Shown here piece after piece: positions 8,317 through 16,114 of a stretch of DNA of 52,078 nt. The stretch is from assembly GCF_028692895.1 (NCBI RefSeq), contig NZ_JAQUWN010000024.1:1-52078 (forward strand), in the 5' to 3' direction. The notes beneath the pieces are model-generated. The model was not told the origin of the DNA. It did not search any database and was given only the letters and a program-made list of their open reading frames with translations. The stretch is from Pseudodesulfovibrio sp. (GTDB lineage Bacteria > Desulfobacterota > Desulfovibrionia > Desulfovibrionales > Desulfovibrionaceae). The translations under genes and the position numbers were made by a program. How positions within the stretch are numbered: position 1 is the first letter of the stretch; the number at the start of each line of letters is the position of its first letter.

Positions 8317-9165
8317 CTATTTCCAGGTTGCGGCGTGCTCGGCCGCGAACTCGGCGAAGGTCCGGGCGGGCGCGCCGGTCAGGTATTCCACGGCCCCGGT
8401 GACGTTGCCCATCATGCCGAGCTTGACCACGCGGGAGAGGCTGACCTCCATGTTGCGCTGCCACTCGGTGTATCCGGCCGCGTCCAGGCCCTCGATGAAC
8501 GGCTCCTCCTCGATGGCCTCGTAGGCCACGGCGCGCCCCAGGGCGTCGGACAGGCGGGCGGCCGCGTCCGCGCCGGTCAGCCCCTCGGGGCCGGTCAGGG
8601 CGTAGAACCGGTTCTCGTGCCCCTCGCTGTCCAGGAGCAGGCGGACCGCGCAGGCGGCCACGTCGCGGGCGTCGAGGTAGCTGACGGGGTGGGACTCCTC
8701 GGGCAGGGGAACCCGGCCGGAGCGAACGGCGTCGGCCAGCAGGCCGGTGAATTTCTGCATGGGGGTGTTGGCCCGCAGCACGGTGAAGGGGATGCCGGAG
8801 TCCTCCACGAACTGCTCGACCATGCCGAACTCGCGGCCCATCCGCCAGTGGGCGTCGGAGGACGCGTCGTAGCGGCTGGCCAGGACGATGTAGGAAACGC
8901 CCGCCTCGCGGGCGGCGGCCACGGCGCGGCTGCCCGCGCGGGCCATGGTCTCGCAAAAGGGCGGGGCCAGGAAGAGGCGGTCGCAGCCCGCCATGGCTGC
9001 GGCCATGGAGGCCTGGTCGTCAAAGTCGAAGGCGCGGACCGCCACGCCCGCCGGGGCGTTGGTTCCGTCGGGCCCGGCCGCCACGGCCGCGCCCTGCTTG
9101 GCGAGGGCGTCGATGACGGCGTCCCGGACCGGACCGGTGAGCCCGGCCACGAATATCATGCTCAT
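8317..9165 (-). CDS. NmrA-family NAD(P)-binding oxidoreductase (QorB-like)
   Basis: 282 residues from the ATG at 9165 (AGGGAGATCC upstream). Atypical short-chain dehydrogenase fold: FVAGLTGPVRDAVIDAL is a degenerate nucleotide loop, followed by CDRLFLAPP, YIVLASRYDAS and the substrate-side FTVLRANTPMQ and VSYLDARDVA motifs. Family members either sense NADP or reduce quinones (E. coli YtfG/QorB). The nearby HxlR regulator echoes the ytfG-ytfH pairing in E. coli, so quinone or electrophile detoxification is a reasonable inference. Co-transcribed with the downstream HD-GYP gene. Confidence 0.78.
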   Translation of the reverse strand: MSMIFVAGLTGPVRDAVIDALAKQGAAVAAGPDGTNAPAGVAVRAFDFDDQASMAAAMAGCDRLFLAPPFCETMARAGSRAVAAAREAGVSYIVLASRYDASSDAHWRMGREFGMVEQFVEDSGIPFTVLRANTPMQKFTGLLADAVRSGRVPLPEESHPVSYLDARDVAACAVRLLLDSEGHENRFYALTGPEGLTGADAAARLSDALGRAVAYEAIEEEPFIEGLDAAGYTEWQRNMEVSLSRVVKLGMMGNVTGAVEYLTGAPARTFAEFAAEHAATWK

Positions 9166-9265
9166 GATGGATCTCCCTGCGTGAAAGCTTGAACGGGGGA
9201 ACGGTACACGAAATGGCGGGAGAAAGGCAAACGGGAGATGGAGGATATCCCGCCCGAGGCGGCCG

Positions 9266-9393
9266 GGCAGACGGTTCAAAAACGGCGATCTGCTGCGTCG
9301 CTGCAAAGAGTTCAAACCCTCGCGTACAGGGAGTACGCTTCGGCCCTGAACTCTTTTTGCTCCTTGCATCTCACCGTTTTTGAACCGTCTGCC
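9266..9393. repeat. Long palindromic intergenic element, copy 2
   Basis: 128-bp element with perfect 20-bp ends (9266-9285 and 9374-9393). The body is nearly identical to copy 1 (shared CGGCGATCTGCT, TTCAAACCCTCGCGTAC, GTACGCTTCGG, TGCATCTCACC-type blocks). The outer arms differ from copy 1 but remain perfectly complementary to each other. It lies between the flavoprotein gene and the NmrA-family gene, both on the minus strand. Confidence 0.88.
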
Positions 9394-9418
9394 TTATCTT
9401 TTTTTGACCAACGGCCTG

Positions 9419-9994
9419 TTAGGCGTGAATCTTTTTCAGGAGCCAGGCCATGTTGTCTCCCAGGACGTCCATGGTCTGCATGGCCTCTTCGTCGGCCAGG
9501 ACCTCGCCTTTTTCGCGGCCCACGCCCAGGTTCCAGTAGCGGGAGCCGGGCACGATCATCTGCTCGATGAAGAAGAAGGCGTTCAGCCCGTCAAAGGCCG
9601 CCTGGGCCCCGCCGCGACGGTTGACCACGATGGCCGCGCCCACCTTGCGGGCGAACATGGAGCCGTTGACCAGCCCGACCATGCCCGCGCGGTCGATGAG
9701 CGCCTTGATCTCGGCGGTGACGTTGGCGAAATAGGTCGGGGAGGCCAGGATGACGGCGTCGGCCTCGTCCATGGCCCTGATGCAGTCGTTGGCGAAGTCG
9801 TTGGTCACGGCGCATCGGCGGTCCTTGTTCTCCGCACACTTGTAGCAGGCCATGCATCCGTGCATCTTCTTGCCCGACAGCTCGATCATCTCGGTTTCGA
9901 TGCCCTCGGCCGTGAGCCGGGCGAAGACGCGCCGGATCATCTCGGCGGTGTTGCCGCCCTTGCGGGCGGAACCGTTGATGGCGACTACTTTCAT
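9419..9994 (-). CDS. Iron-sulfur flavoprotein / NADPH-dependent FMN reductase
   Basis: 191 residues with a flavodoxin-like fold. The N-terminus VVAINGSARKGGNTAEMI is the FMN phosphate loop. CMACYKCAENKDRRC (from about 47) gives the compact C-x2-C-x2-C-x7-C motif typical of Isf-type proteins that hold a 4Fe-4S cluster. ILASPTYFANVTAEIKALIDR is the flavin-contact segment of the family. It would shuttle electrons from NAD(P)H or ferredoxin to small acceptors such as quinones. The start is nine bases after the nitroreductase stop, so the two share an operon; the palindromic element follows its stop. Confidence 0.85.
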   Translation of the reverse strand: MKVVAINGSARKGGNTAEMIRRVFARLTAEGIETEMIELSGKKMHGCMACYKCAENKDRRCAVTNDFANDCIRAMDEADAVILASPTYFANVTAEIKALIDRAGMVGLVNGSMFARKVGAAIVVNRRGGAQAAFDGLNAFFFIEQMIVPGSRYWNLGVGREKGEVLADEEAMQTMDVLGDNMAWLLKKIHA

Positions 9995-10003
9995 GGGATT
10001 CTC

Positions 10004-10513
10004 CTAATAGGTGTTGAAGTGCACGCGGTCCTCGCGGAACCGGCTTTCGGACGCAGGGGCCTGGGCGGGCCAGCCCAGCACCGCGAATCCGAGCGGGATC
10101 ACGGTCTCGGGCAGGCCCAGCAGTTCCCTGAACCCGGCCTCCCGGTCCGCCATGGGGTGGACGCCGGTCCAGACCGCGCCCAGGCCCAGGCCGTGGGCGG
10201 CCAGGAGCAGGTTCTCCATGGCGGCGGAGCAGTCCTGCGCCCAATAGCCGGGGTACTTCTCCAGGCCGAGGTCGCCGCAGACAAGGATGCCGAGCGGGGC
10301 CCGCGCCGCCATTTTCACGTAGGGGTGGATTTCGGACGCGGCGTCGAGGACCTTGCGGTCGTCGACGACCACGAATTGCCAGGGCTGGGCGTTGCCCGCG
10401 CTGGGGGCCATCATGGCCGCCGCAAGCATCTGCCGGACCAGGGCCCTGTCCACGGGCCGGTCTTCGAATTTGCGGATGCTGCGTCTGGTCGTCAGGGCTT
10501 GCATGAGTTCCAT
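10004..10513 (-). CDS. Nitroreductase-family flavoenzyme
   Basis: 169 residues. TTRRSIRKFEDRPVDRALVRQML, APSAGNAQPWQFVVV and GLGAVWTGVHP are the FMN-binding motifs of the minimal nitroreductase fold. The enzyme reduces nitro compounds, quinones or flavins with NAD(P)H as a dimer. I chose the ATG at 10513 because GAGGAGG precedes it and the family starts at about this point; an ATG seven codons upstream is possible but lies before that Shine-Dalgarno. It is divergent from the HxlR regulator and leads the nitroreductase-flavoprotein operon. Confidence 0.85.
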   Translation of the reverse strand: MELMQALTTRRSIRKFEDRPVDRALVRQMLAAAMMAPSAGNAQPWQFVVVDDRKVLDAASEIHPYVKMAARAPLGILVCGDLGLEKYPGYWAQDCSAAMENLLLAAHGLGLGAVWTGVHPMADREAGFRELLGLPETVIPLGFAVLGWPAQAPASESRFREDRVHFNTY

Positions 10514-10583
10514 GGGACCTCCTCGGTCTGCCATTGTTTACGTGCGCCCAGTCTTGTGCTAGAGGTAAAAAAGATCAAGTACG

Positions 10584-10595
10584 CACTTCAAAGTG
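10584..10595. promoter_or_regulatory. Candidate HxlR operator
   Basis: Inverted repeat CACTT-CA-AAGTG in the AT-rich divergent region between the nitroreductase and the HxlR gene. HxlR regulators commonly bind short dyads in such intergenic regions. The site is assigned by position and symmetry only. Confidence 0.4.
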
Positions 10596-10673
10596 GCATA
10601 GTTACCAAAAAGAAACCATAGGCGCGCTCCTTGCCTCCGGCCGGCCGGCCCGCTGGCGCGCCCGGAGAGCGGC

Positions 10674-11051
10674 ATGAGCCATCCCTGCTCCCTCAAGGTC
10701 TGCGGCGACAAGACCTATTACTGCACCGTGGAGCTGACGCTCCAGGTCATCGGCGGCAAGTGGAAGCCGATCATCCTCTACCGGCTGAGCCGGGACGGGG
10801 CCGTGCGCTTCAGCGAGATCAAGCGGTCCATCCCGAACATCACCCAGAAGATGCTCACCCAGCAACTGCGAGAGCTGGAGTCGGACGGCGTGGTGCACCG
10901 CGAGGTCTACCCCCAGGTGCCGCCAAAGGTGGAGTATTCCTTGACGGAAATGGGCCGGAGCATCATGCCGGTCATCGACGCCCTGTGCTGCTGGGGCCGG
11001 GAGTACGAAGCCTGGGCCGAGACCCGGCGGGAGCGCGCCAGGGCCGTCTGA
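10674..11051 (+). CDS. HxlR-family winged-helix regulator
   Basis: 125 residues. The typical HxlR signature is complete: [72 protein letters not shown]. Family members respond to aldehydes, quinones, disulfide stress or hypochlorite through Cys. This one has three early cysteines (C5, C10, C17), C17 lying where redox-sensing members such as HypR carry their reactive Cys. It is divergent from the nitroreductase and probably controls that gene and itself. DNA-binding function is secure; the inducer is not. Confidence 0.88.
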   Translation: MSHPCSLKVCGDKTYYCTVELTLQVIGGKWKPIILYRLSRDGAVRFSEIKRSIPNITQKMLTQQLRELESDGVVHREVYPQVPPKVEYSLTEMGRSIMPVIDALCCWGREYEAWAETRRERARAV

Positions 11052-11151
11052 CCACGGACCGCGTCATTATTATTTTTGAATTATCCTTGTATTCCGGCTC
11101 GGCGTCCTCCTATTCTTGCGGCAAAGGCCCGACAGGGCGGAAGGGGGCGGT

Positions 11152-13107
11152 GTGCACGAAACCGGGAACGGCGAGGAAAGGCTTCAGGTCCTGCGGCGGT
11201 CCATCCGCGCGCGGCTCGACGTGCTGGAGCGGCAAGGGGTTGCGGAGAGCGGCCCCCTGCGCGAGGTCTTTGGCGACCTGGAGCGCTACCATGACGCCCT
11301 GGCCGCGTCGGAGCCCGCCCGAAACGGGGGCGGCGTCGGCCTGGGAGCCGTGCTGGAGGCCGCGCGCGACGTGGCCTTCCTGGTGATCGAGGTGGAATCC
11401 GGCCGGATCGTCGAGTTCAGCGCCGGGGCCGAGCACATCTTCGGCTGCCCGAGGGCCGAGGTCGTGGGCCGGGGCGTGGAGCTGTTCTGCGCCGACGAGG
11501 AGACCGTCCGGGCCGTGAGCCGGCCCAGGCTGCCGGAGGGCGGGGCGAGGGCCCAGGGCCATATGCGCCGCCGTTCGGGCGACGTCTTTCCGGCCCGCCA
11601 CGCCATGTATCCCCTGGTCAGCTTTCGGGGCGGGCCGCCCGCCCGCCTGCTCATCGTGGCCGACGAGTCCCGCCAGGAGATGGCGGGCCGCCACCTGGCC
11701 GAGGCTCACGAGCGCTACAAGGCCCTGGCCCTGGCCACGCCCGTCTCCATCATCACCTTCGACGCCGAAGGCACGGTCGATTTCGTCAACGACTGGCACC
11801 TGCGGATGCTCGACAAGGGCGGCACCTCGCCCGAGTTCTACCTGGGCAAGAAGGTCTACGAGCTGCCGGGCCTGGTCCGGGCCGGGGTGGCCGACCGCCT
11901 CCGCCCGGTGCTCCAGGGCCGGACCATATCCCTGGAAGACGTGCACATCCCGCCCTTCGGCTCCCGCGAGGAGGCGTGGCAGAACATCCGCGTCGCCCCG
12001 CTCCTGGTCCGGGGCGAGGTGCGCGGCGGCATCCTCATCAGCGAGGACGTCACCCGGCGCAAGCAGACCGAGCGCGACTTCAAGCTGCTCATCGACAGCT
12101 CTCCCATCGCCCTGCTCAAGGTCGAGGACACCGACGCGGGCCGCATCATCCGCTCCCTCAACCCCGAGGCCGTGACCATGCTCGGCCGGGGCGCGCTGAA
12201 CAAGCCGGTGGAGGACTTCATCGCCGAGGTGGAGGGCGGCGAGACCCTGGAGGGCATGCAGGGCGAGCCCTGCGAGGTGCTGACCGCGCACGGCCCGCGC
12301 CGGGCCATCCGCACCGCCCACGAGACCAGCACCTCCATCCGGGTCGTGGCCCTGGTGGACGTCAGCGAGCTGCTCCGCGCCAAGGAGATGGCCGAGGGCG
12401 CCAGCCGCGCCAAGTCCGACTTTCTGGCCAACATCAGCCACGAGATCCGCACCCCGCTCAACGTCCTGCTCGGCATGCTCCAGATCTTCGAGGAGGAGGG
12501 CCTGGACGAGGAGGCCCGCGAGATGCTCGCCCACGCCCTGGGCGCGGCCAAGAGCCTGCTCGCCCTGCTCAACGACATCCTCGACTTCTCCGTGGTGGAG
12601 GCCCATGCCTTGGCGCTGGACGAGCACGAGTTCAACCCCTGGGAGCTGGTGGAGCTGGTGGCCAAGCCCTACGAGGCCGAGGCCGTGGGCAAGGGCGTGG
12701 CGTTCACCTGGCAGGTGGACGACTCCGTGCCCGCCCTGGTCTTCGGCGACGCCCGGCGGCTGCGCCAGGTCCTCTTCCACCTGGTGGGCAACGCCGTGAA
12801 GTTCACGGACGAGGGCGAGGTTTCCGTGCAGGTCGAATACCTGGGCAGAGGCGCGGTGGGCGAGGAGCCCCGGCTGCTGGTCCAGGTCTCGGACACGGGC
12901 ATCGGCATCAGCCAGGAGCAGATGCGCCACATCTTCCTGCCCTTCCGCCAGGGCGACGGCTCGCGCACCCGGCGGCACGGCGGCACGGGCATCGGCCTGA
13001 CGCTGGCCCACGAGTTCGTCACGGCCATGGGCGGCTCGCTCGGGGCCTATTCCGAACCCGGCGTGGGCACCGAGGTCTTCTTCTTCATTCCGCTGGCCGA
13101 GACATAA
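11152..13107 (+). CDS. Soluble PAS sensor histidine kinase
   Basis: 651 residues from a GTG start with GGAAGGGGG just upstream. No signal peptide or membrane segment. A short helical N-terminus is followed by about three PAS domains (roughly 65-165, 185-300 and 310-405; the second ends ISEDVTRRKQ). The dimerisation helix has H430 (FLANISHEIRTPLN). The ATPase domain has NAVKF, DTGIGI and GGTGIGLTL. No receiver or HPt domain is attached. It is followed 43 bp later by a hybrid kinase on the same strand. The signal is likely cytoplasmic (redox, small ligand) but cannot be named. Confidence 0.87.
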   Translation: MHETGNGEERLQVLRRSIRARLDVLERQGVAESGPLREVFGDLERYHDALAASEPARNGGGVGLGAVLEAARDVAFLVIEVESGRIVEFSAGAEHIFGCPRAEVVGRGVELFCADEETVRAVSRPRLPEGGARAQGHMRRRSGDVFPARHAMYPLVSFRGGPPARLLIVADESRQEMAGRHLAEAHERYKALALATPVSIITFDAEGTVDFVNDWHLRMLDKGGTSPEFYLGKKVYELPGLVRAGVADRLRPVLQGRTISLEDVHIPPFGSREEAWQNIRVAPLLVRGEVRGGILISEDVTRRKQTERDFKLLIDSSPIALLKVEDTDAGRIIRSLNPEAVTMLGRGALNKPVEDFIAEVEGGETLEGMQGEPCEVLTAHGPRRAIRTAHETSTSIRVVALVDVSELLRAKEMAEGASRAKSDFLANISHEIRTPLNVLLGMLQIFEEEGLDEEAREMLAHALGAAKSLLALLNDILDFSVVEAHALALDEHEFNPWELVELVAKPYEAEAVGKGVAFTWQVDDSVPALVFGDARRLRQVLFHLVGNAVKFTDEGEVSVQVEYLGRGAVGEEPRLLVQVSDTGIGISQEQMRHIFLPFRQGDGSRTRRHGGTGIGLTLAHEFVTAMGGSLGAYSEPGVGTEVFFFIPLAET

Positions 13108-13150
13108 CACTCGCGCTTTTGCGCCGGGGAAAGTTGTGCTAGGGGAGGAC

Positions 13151-15379
13151 ATGCGACGAAGCCTGCGCGACCGCCTGCCCAAGATCATCCGCCAGCCCGT
13201 GCCCCCCGCCGGGTTCCGGGAGGAGTTCCGGCGCGAGGTCACGTTCTCCAACTCCCGCAGGCTCAAGCCCATCACCTGGCTGCTCCTTTCCGGCCTGGCC
13301 TTTTTCATGGTGGCCGACTACGTGACCATCCGCCGCTCCGGCCTGCCCGAGGCGCGGGAGATGTGGATAGTCATTCTCGGCCTGCGCATCTTCGCCATGG
13401 CCGCCTGCGCCGGGTTCCTCCGCCTCTTCGGCCCCATGCGCTCCGTGGACGACGTCCGCCCCCGCCATCACTGGGTCTGGCAGGCCTACATCTATTTCTT
13501 CCTGGCCTATACCGCGCTCATCGTTGGCTACATGTTCCCGGTCAAGGAGAGCATCGGGCCCATCTACATCTTCCTGCTCGGCCCCTCGGCCTTCATCGCC
13601 ATGACCACCGGGCAGGTCACCCTGCTCCTGGCCATCGGCCTGACCACCGTGGCCGGGGCGCTCCACGCCTTCGTGCCCGGCGCGGCCACGGCCCGCTTCC
13701 ACCTCATCAACGCCTTCATCATCTCCTGGGTCTCCTTCGTGGTCGCCCATGTCACCTACCGCGCCACCTACCGAGACTTCATGAACAGGAAGGTCATCGA
13801 GCGCAAGAACCGGGAGCTCGAGGAGGCCCGCGCCGCGGCCGAGCAGGCCAGCCAGGCCAAGTCCGACTTCCTGGCCGCCATCAGCCACGAGATCCGCACG
13901 CCCATGAACGCCATCCTGGGCATGACCGAGGTCGCCCTGCACTCCCCGCTCTCCGGCGAACAGCGCGACTGCATCGAAACCGCGCGCGAGTCCGGCCTGC
14001 ACCTCCTCGACGTCATCAACGACATCCTCGACTTCTCCAGCATCGAGGCGCGCAAGCTCCGCCTGGCCGCCAGCCACTTCGACCTGCCCGCCGTGATCCA
14101 CTCGGCCATGAAGACCGTCCGCCTCCAGGCCCGGCGGAAAGGCGTGGAGCTGGACATGGAGATCATGGCCGGAACCCCGCGCTTCCTTTTCGGCGACCCC
14201 GGCCGCCTGCGCCAGGTGCTCATCAACCTGCTCGGCAACGCCGCCAAGTTCACGGACCGGGGGGACATCCGCGTCACCGTCGGCCCCTGGCGCGACGCGC
14301 CCGCCGATCCCGACCGCCCCCTGGCCCTCGCCTTTTCGGTCCGGGACACCGGCCCCGGCGTGGACATGGCCCTGGCCGACACCCTCTTCGAACCCTTCAC
14401 CCAGGGCGACAACTCGGCCTCGCGCTCCTACGGCGGCTCCGGCCTGGGGCTGGCCATCTGCAAGAACCTCGTCTCGCTCATGGGCGGGGCCATCCGCGTG
14501 GACTCACGGCCCGGCAAGGGCAGCGAGTTCTCCTTCACCGCCCGCTTCGCCGAGAGCGGCCCGGCCCGGGCGGGGGGGGCCGGGACCCCGGCCGCCGCAC
14601 CGGCCGAAGCCCTGTCCGTCGCCCCGGCGCGCGTGCTGCTCGTGGACGACAACCCCCTCAACGTCAAGGTGGAGAAGATTCTCCTGGACCGCATGGGCAT
14701 GACCACCACCGTGGCCGGGAGCGGGGCCGAGGCCCTCCTCCTGCTTGCGGAACAGGAGTTCGACGTCGTGCTGCTCGACCTGGAGATGCCCGGCATGGAC
14801 GGCCACGAGACCGCCCGGCGCATCCGCAGCGGCGAGGGCGGGGGACGGCCCGTCCGCCAGCCCGGCGTTCCCATCCTGGCCGTCACGGCCCACGCCCTGG
14901 CCGAGGTGCGCCAGCGCTGCGAACGCGGGCGGATGGACGGATTCCTGACCAAGCCGGCCGGGTTCGGCGAACTCGCCGCCGCCCTCCGCCTCATCGTGGG
15001 CGGCCGGTGCGCCGGAGAGCGCCCCGCCCCGCCCCCCGAGCCGGAGGCCGCCGCCGTCCTGGACATGGACGCGGCCGCGCGGACCCTGGGCGTGTCCCGG
15101 GCCGAGGTGCTCCACCTCCTGCCGGGCGCCATGGCCGAGATCGGCCACAAGCTCGCCCTGGCCGAACAGGGCATGGCGGGCGGTCTGCTGCGCGAGGTCA
15201 CCCTTCAGGCCCATACCCTCAAGAGCGTCGCCGCCACCGTGGGCGCCGAGGCCACCCGGCAGGCCGCCATCAGGCTCGAAAACGCCGCGAGAAAGGAAGA
15301 TTCCGCCCGGAGCGGGGAAAGACTGGATCAGTTGCGGCGCGAAGTGCGCCGACTGGAGGAAGCGGCCGGAAAACCCTGA
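13151..15379 (+). CDS. Hybrid sensor kinase with receiver and HPt domains
   Basis: 742 residues. The N-terminus has about five to six hydrophobic segments (41-57, 71-90, 110-130, 136-151, 155-175, 184-202), giving a membrane-embedded sensor. A coiled linker leads to the dimerisation helix (H246, AISHEIRTPMN), the ATPase domain (NAAKF, DTGPGV, GSGLGLAI), a receiver (DD 499-500, phospho-acceptor D543, K601) and a C-terminal HPt with H688 (QAHTLKS). This is a complete internal phosphorelay except for the final regulator. I chose the ATG at 13151 (AGGGG five bases upstream); a GTG at 13136 is the alternative. It probably forms an operon with the kinase just upstream. Confidence 0.88.
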   Translation: MRRSLRDRLPKIIRQPVPPAGFREEFRREVTFSNSRRLKPITWLLLSGLAFFMVADYVTIRRSGLPEAREMWIVILGLRIFAMAACAGFLRLFGPMRSVDDVRPRHHWVWQAYIYFFLAYTALIVGYMFPVKESIGPIYIFLLGPSAFIAMTTGQVTLLLAIGLTTVAGALHAFVPGAATARFHLINAFIISWVSFVVAHVTYRATYRDFMNRKVIERKNRELEEARAAAEQASQAKSDFLAAISHEIRTPMNAILGMTEVALHSPLSGEQRDCIETARESGLHLLDVINDILDFSSIEARKLRLAASHFDLPAVIHSAMKTVRLQARRKGVELDMEIMAGTPRFLFGDPGRLRQVLINLLGNAAKFTDRGDIRVTVGPWRDAPADPDRPLALAFSVRDTGPGVDMALADTLFEPFTQGDNSASRSYGGSGLGLAICKNLVSLMGGAIRVDSRPGKGSEFSFTARFAESGPARAGGAGTPAAAPAEALSVAPARVLLVDDNPLNVKVEKILLDRMGMTTTVAGSGAEALLLLAEQEFDVVLLDLEMPGMDGHETARRIRSGEGGGRPVRQPGVPILAVTAHALAEVRQRCERGRMDGFLTKPAGFGELAAALRLIVGGRCAGERPAPPPEPEAAAVLDMDAAARTLGVSRAEVLHLLPGAMAEIGHKLALAEQGMAGGLLREVTLQAHTLKSVAATVGAEATRQAAIRLENAARKEDSARSGERLDQLRREVRRLEEAAGKP

Positions 15380-15400
15380 GGTCTCCCGGCCGCCCGAAAG

Positions 15401-15883
15401 CTACAGCGCCGCGGCCGCCTTCTCCACCGCGTCCTTGAAACCCGCGCGGGCCTCCCGGATGCGTCCGGCCAGCTCCTCGTCGTGCAGCGCCAGTATCTGC
15501 GCCGCCAGCCAGGCCGCGTTGCGCGCGCCCACCTTGTCCAGCGCCAGGGTGCCCACCGGGAATCCCGGAGGCATCTGCACCGTGGAGAGCAGCGCGTCCA
15601 TGCCGCCCAGGGGCGACCCGGTCAGCGGCACGCCCAGCACCGGACGGACCGTCTTGGCCGCCACCGCGCCGGCCAGGTGCGCCGCCAGCCCGGCCGCGCA
15701 GATGAACACCTGGCAGCCGTCGGCCTCGTACTCGGCCACCAGCTTCGCCGTCCGCTCCGGCGTGCGGTGCGCGCTCGAGATCGTGAACACATGTTCCACG
15801 CCCAGGTCGTTCAGCAGGTTCGAACACTCGCGCATCGTCCCCTCGTCCGACGCGGACCCCATGAAAATAACCACCCTCGGCAT
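15401..15883 (-). CDS. purE: N5-carboxyaminoimidazole ribonucleotide mutase PurE
   Basis: 160 residues, full family length. MGSASDEGTM (phosphate site), SAHRTPER (catalytic His region), FICAAGLAAHLAGAVAAKT and GVPLTGSPLGGMDALLSTVQMPPGFPVGTLA are diagnostic of class I PurE. It converts N5-CAIR to CAIR in purine synthesis, normally with PurK. AGGAG nine bases upstream sets the start. It lies downstream of purD on the same strand, with 231 bp between them. Confidence 0.95.
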   Translation of the reverse strand: MPRVVIFMGSASDEGTMRECSNLLNDLGVEHVFTISSAHRTPERTAKLVAEYEADGCQVFICAAGLAAHLAGAVAAKTVRPVLGVPLTGSPLGGMDALLSTVQMPPGFPVGTLALDKVGARNAAWLAAQILALHDEELAGRIREARAGFKDAVEKAAAAL

Positions 15884-16036
15884 ACGCGCTCCTTTTTTGC
15901 CTCCGGCGGCCGGGGAATGGCCAGCCGGAATGTCTCTCCGAAATCCCTGTGGACAAGGTGAAGTGTCGAAGAAAACGGGGAAGTTTTCAAGTGCGGATTT
16001 GGGGCGGGAGGATTCCGTTTCCGCCGGGGCAAGGCG

Positions 16037-16077
16037 AAGCGCCCCGCTTCGGCCTTGCGGGACGAAGCGGGGCGCTT
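16037..16077 (-). terminator. Hairpin after purD
   Basis: A perfect 15-bp stem AAGCGCCCCGCTTCG / CGAAGCGGGGCGCTT with an 11-nt loop, 37 bp after the purD stop. Neither strand has a clear T-tract, so it may attenuate or stabilise rather than fully terminate transcription running from purD towards purE. Confidence 0.5.
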
Positions 16078-16114
16078 TGGAGACTTGCGGGCGTCGATGG
16101 GCCGGGTCGGCCGC

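Noticed and set aside
16037-16077. A strong intrinsic terminator after purD
   Set aside because: The stem is excellent but no T-tract follows on either strand, so it is listed only as a hairpin with modest confidence.
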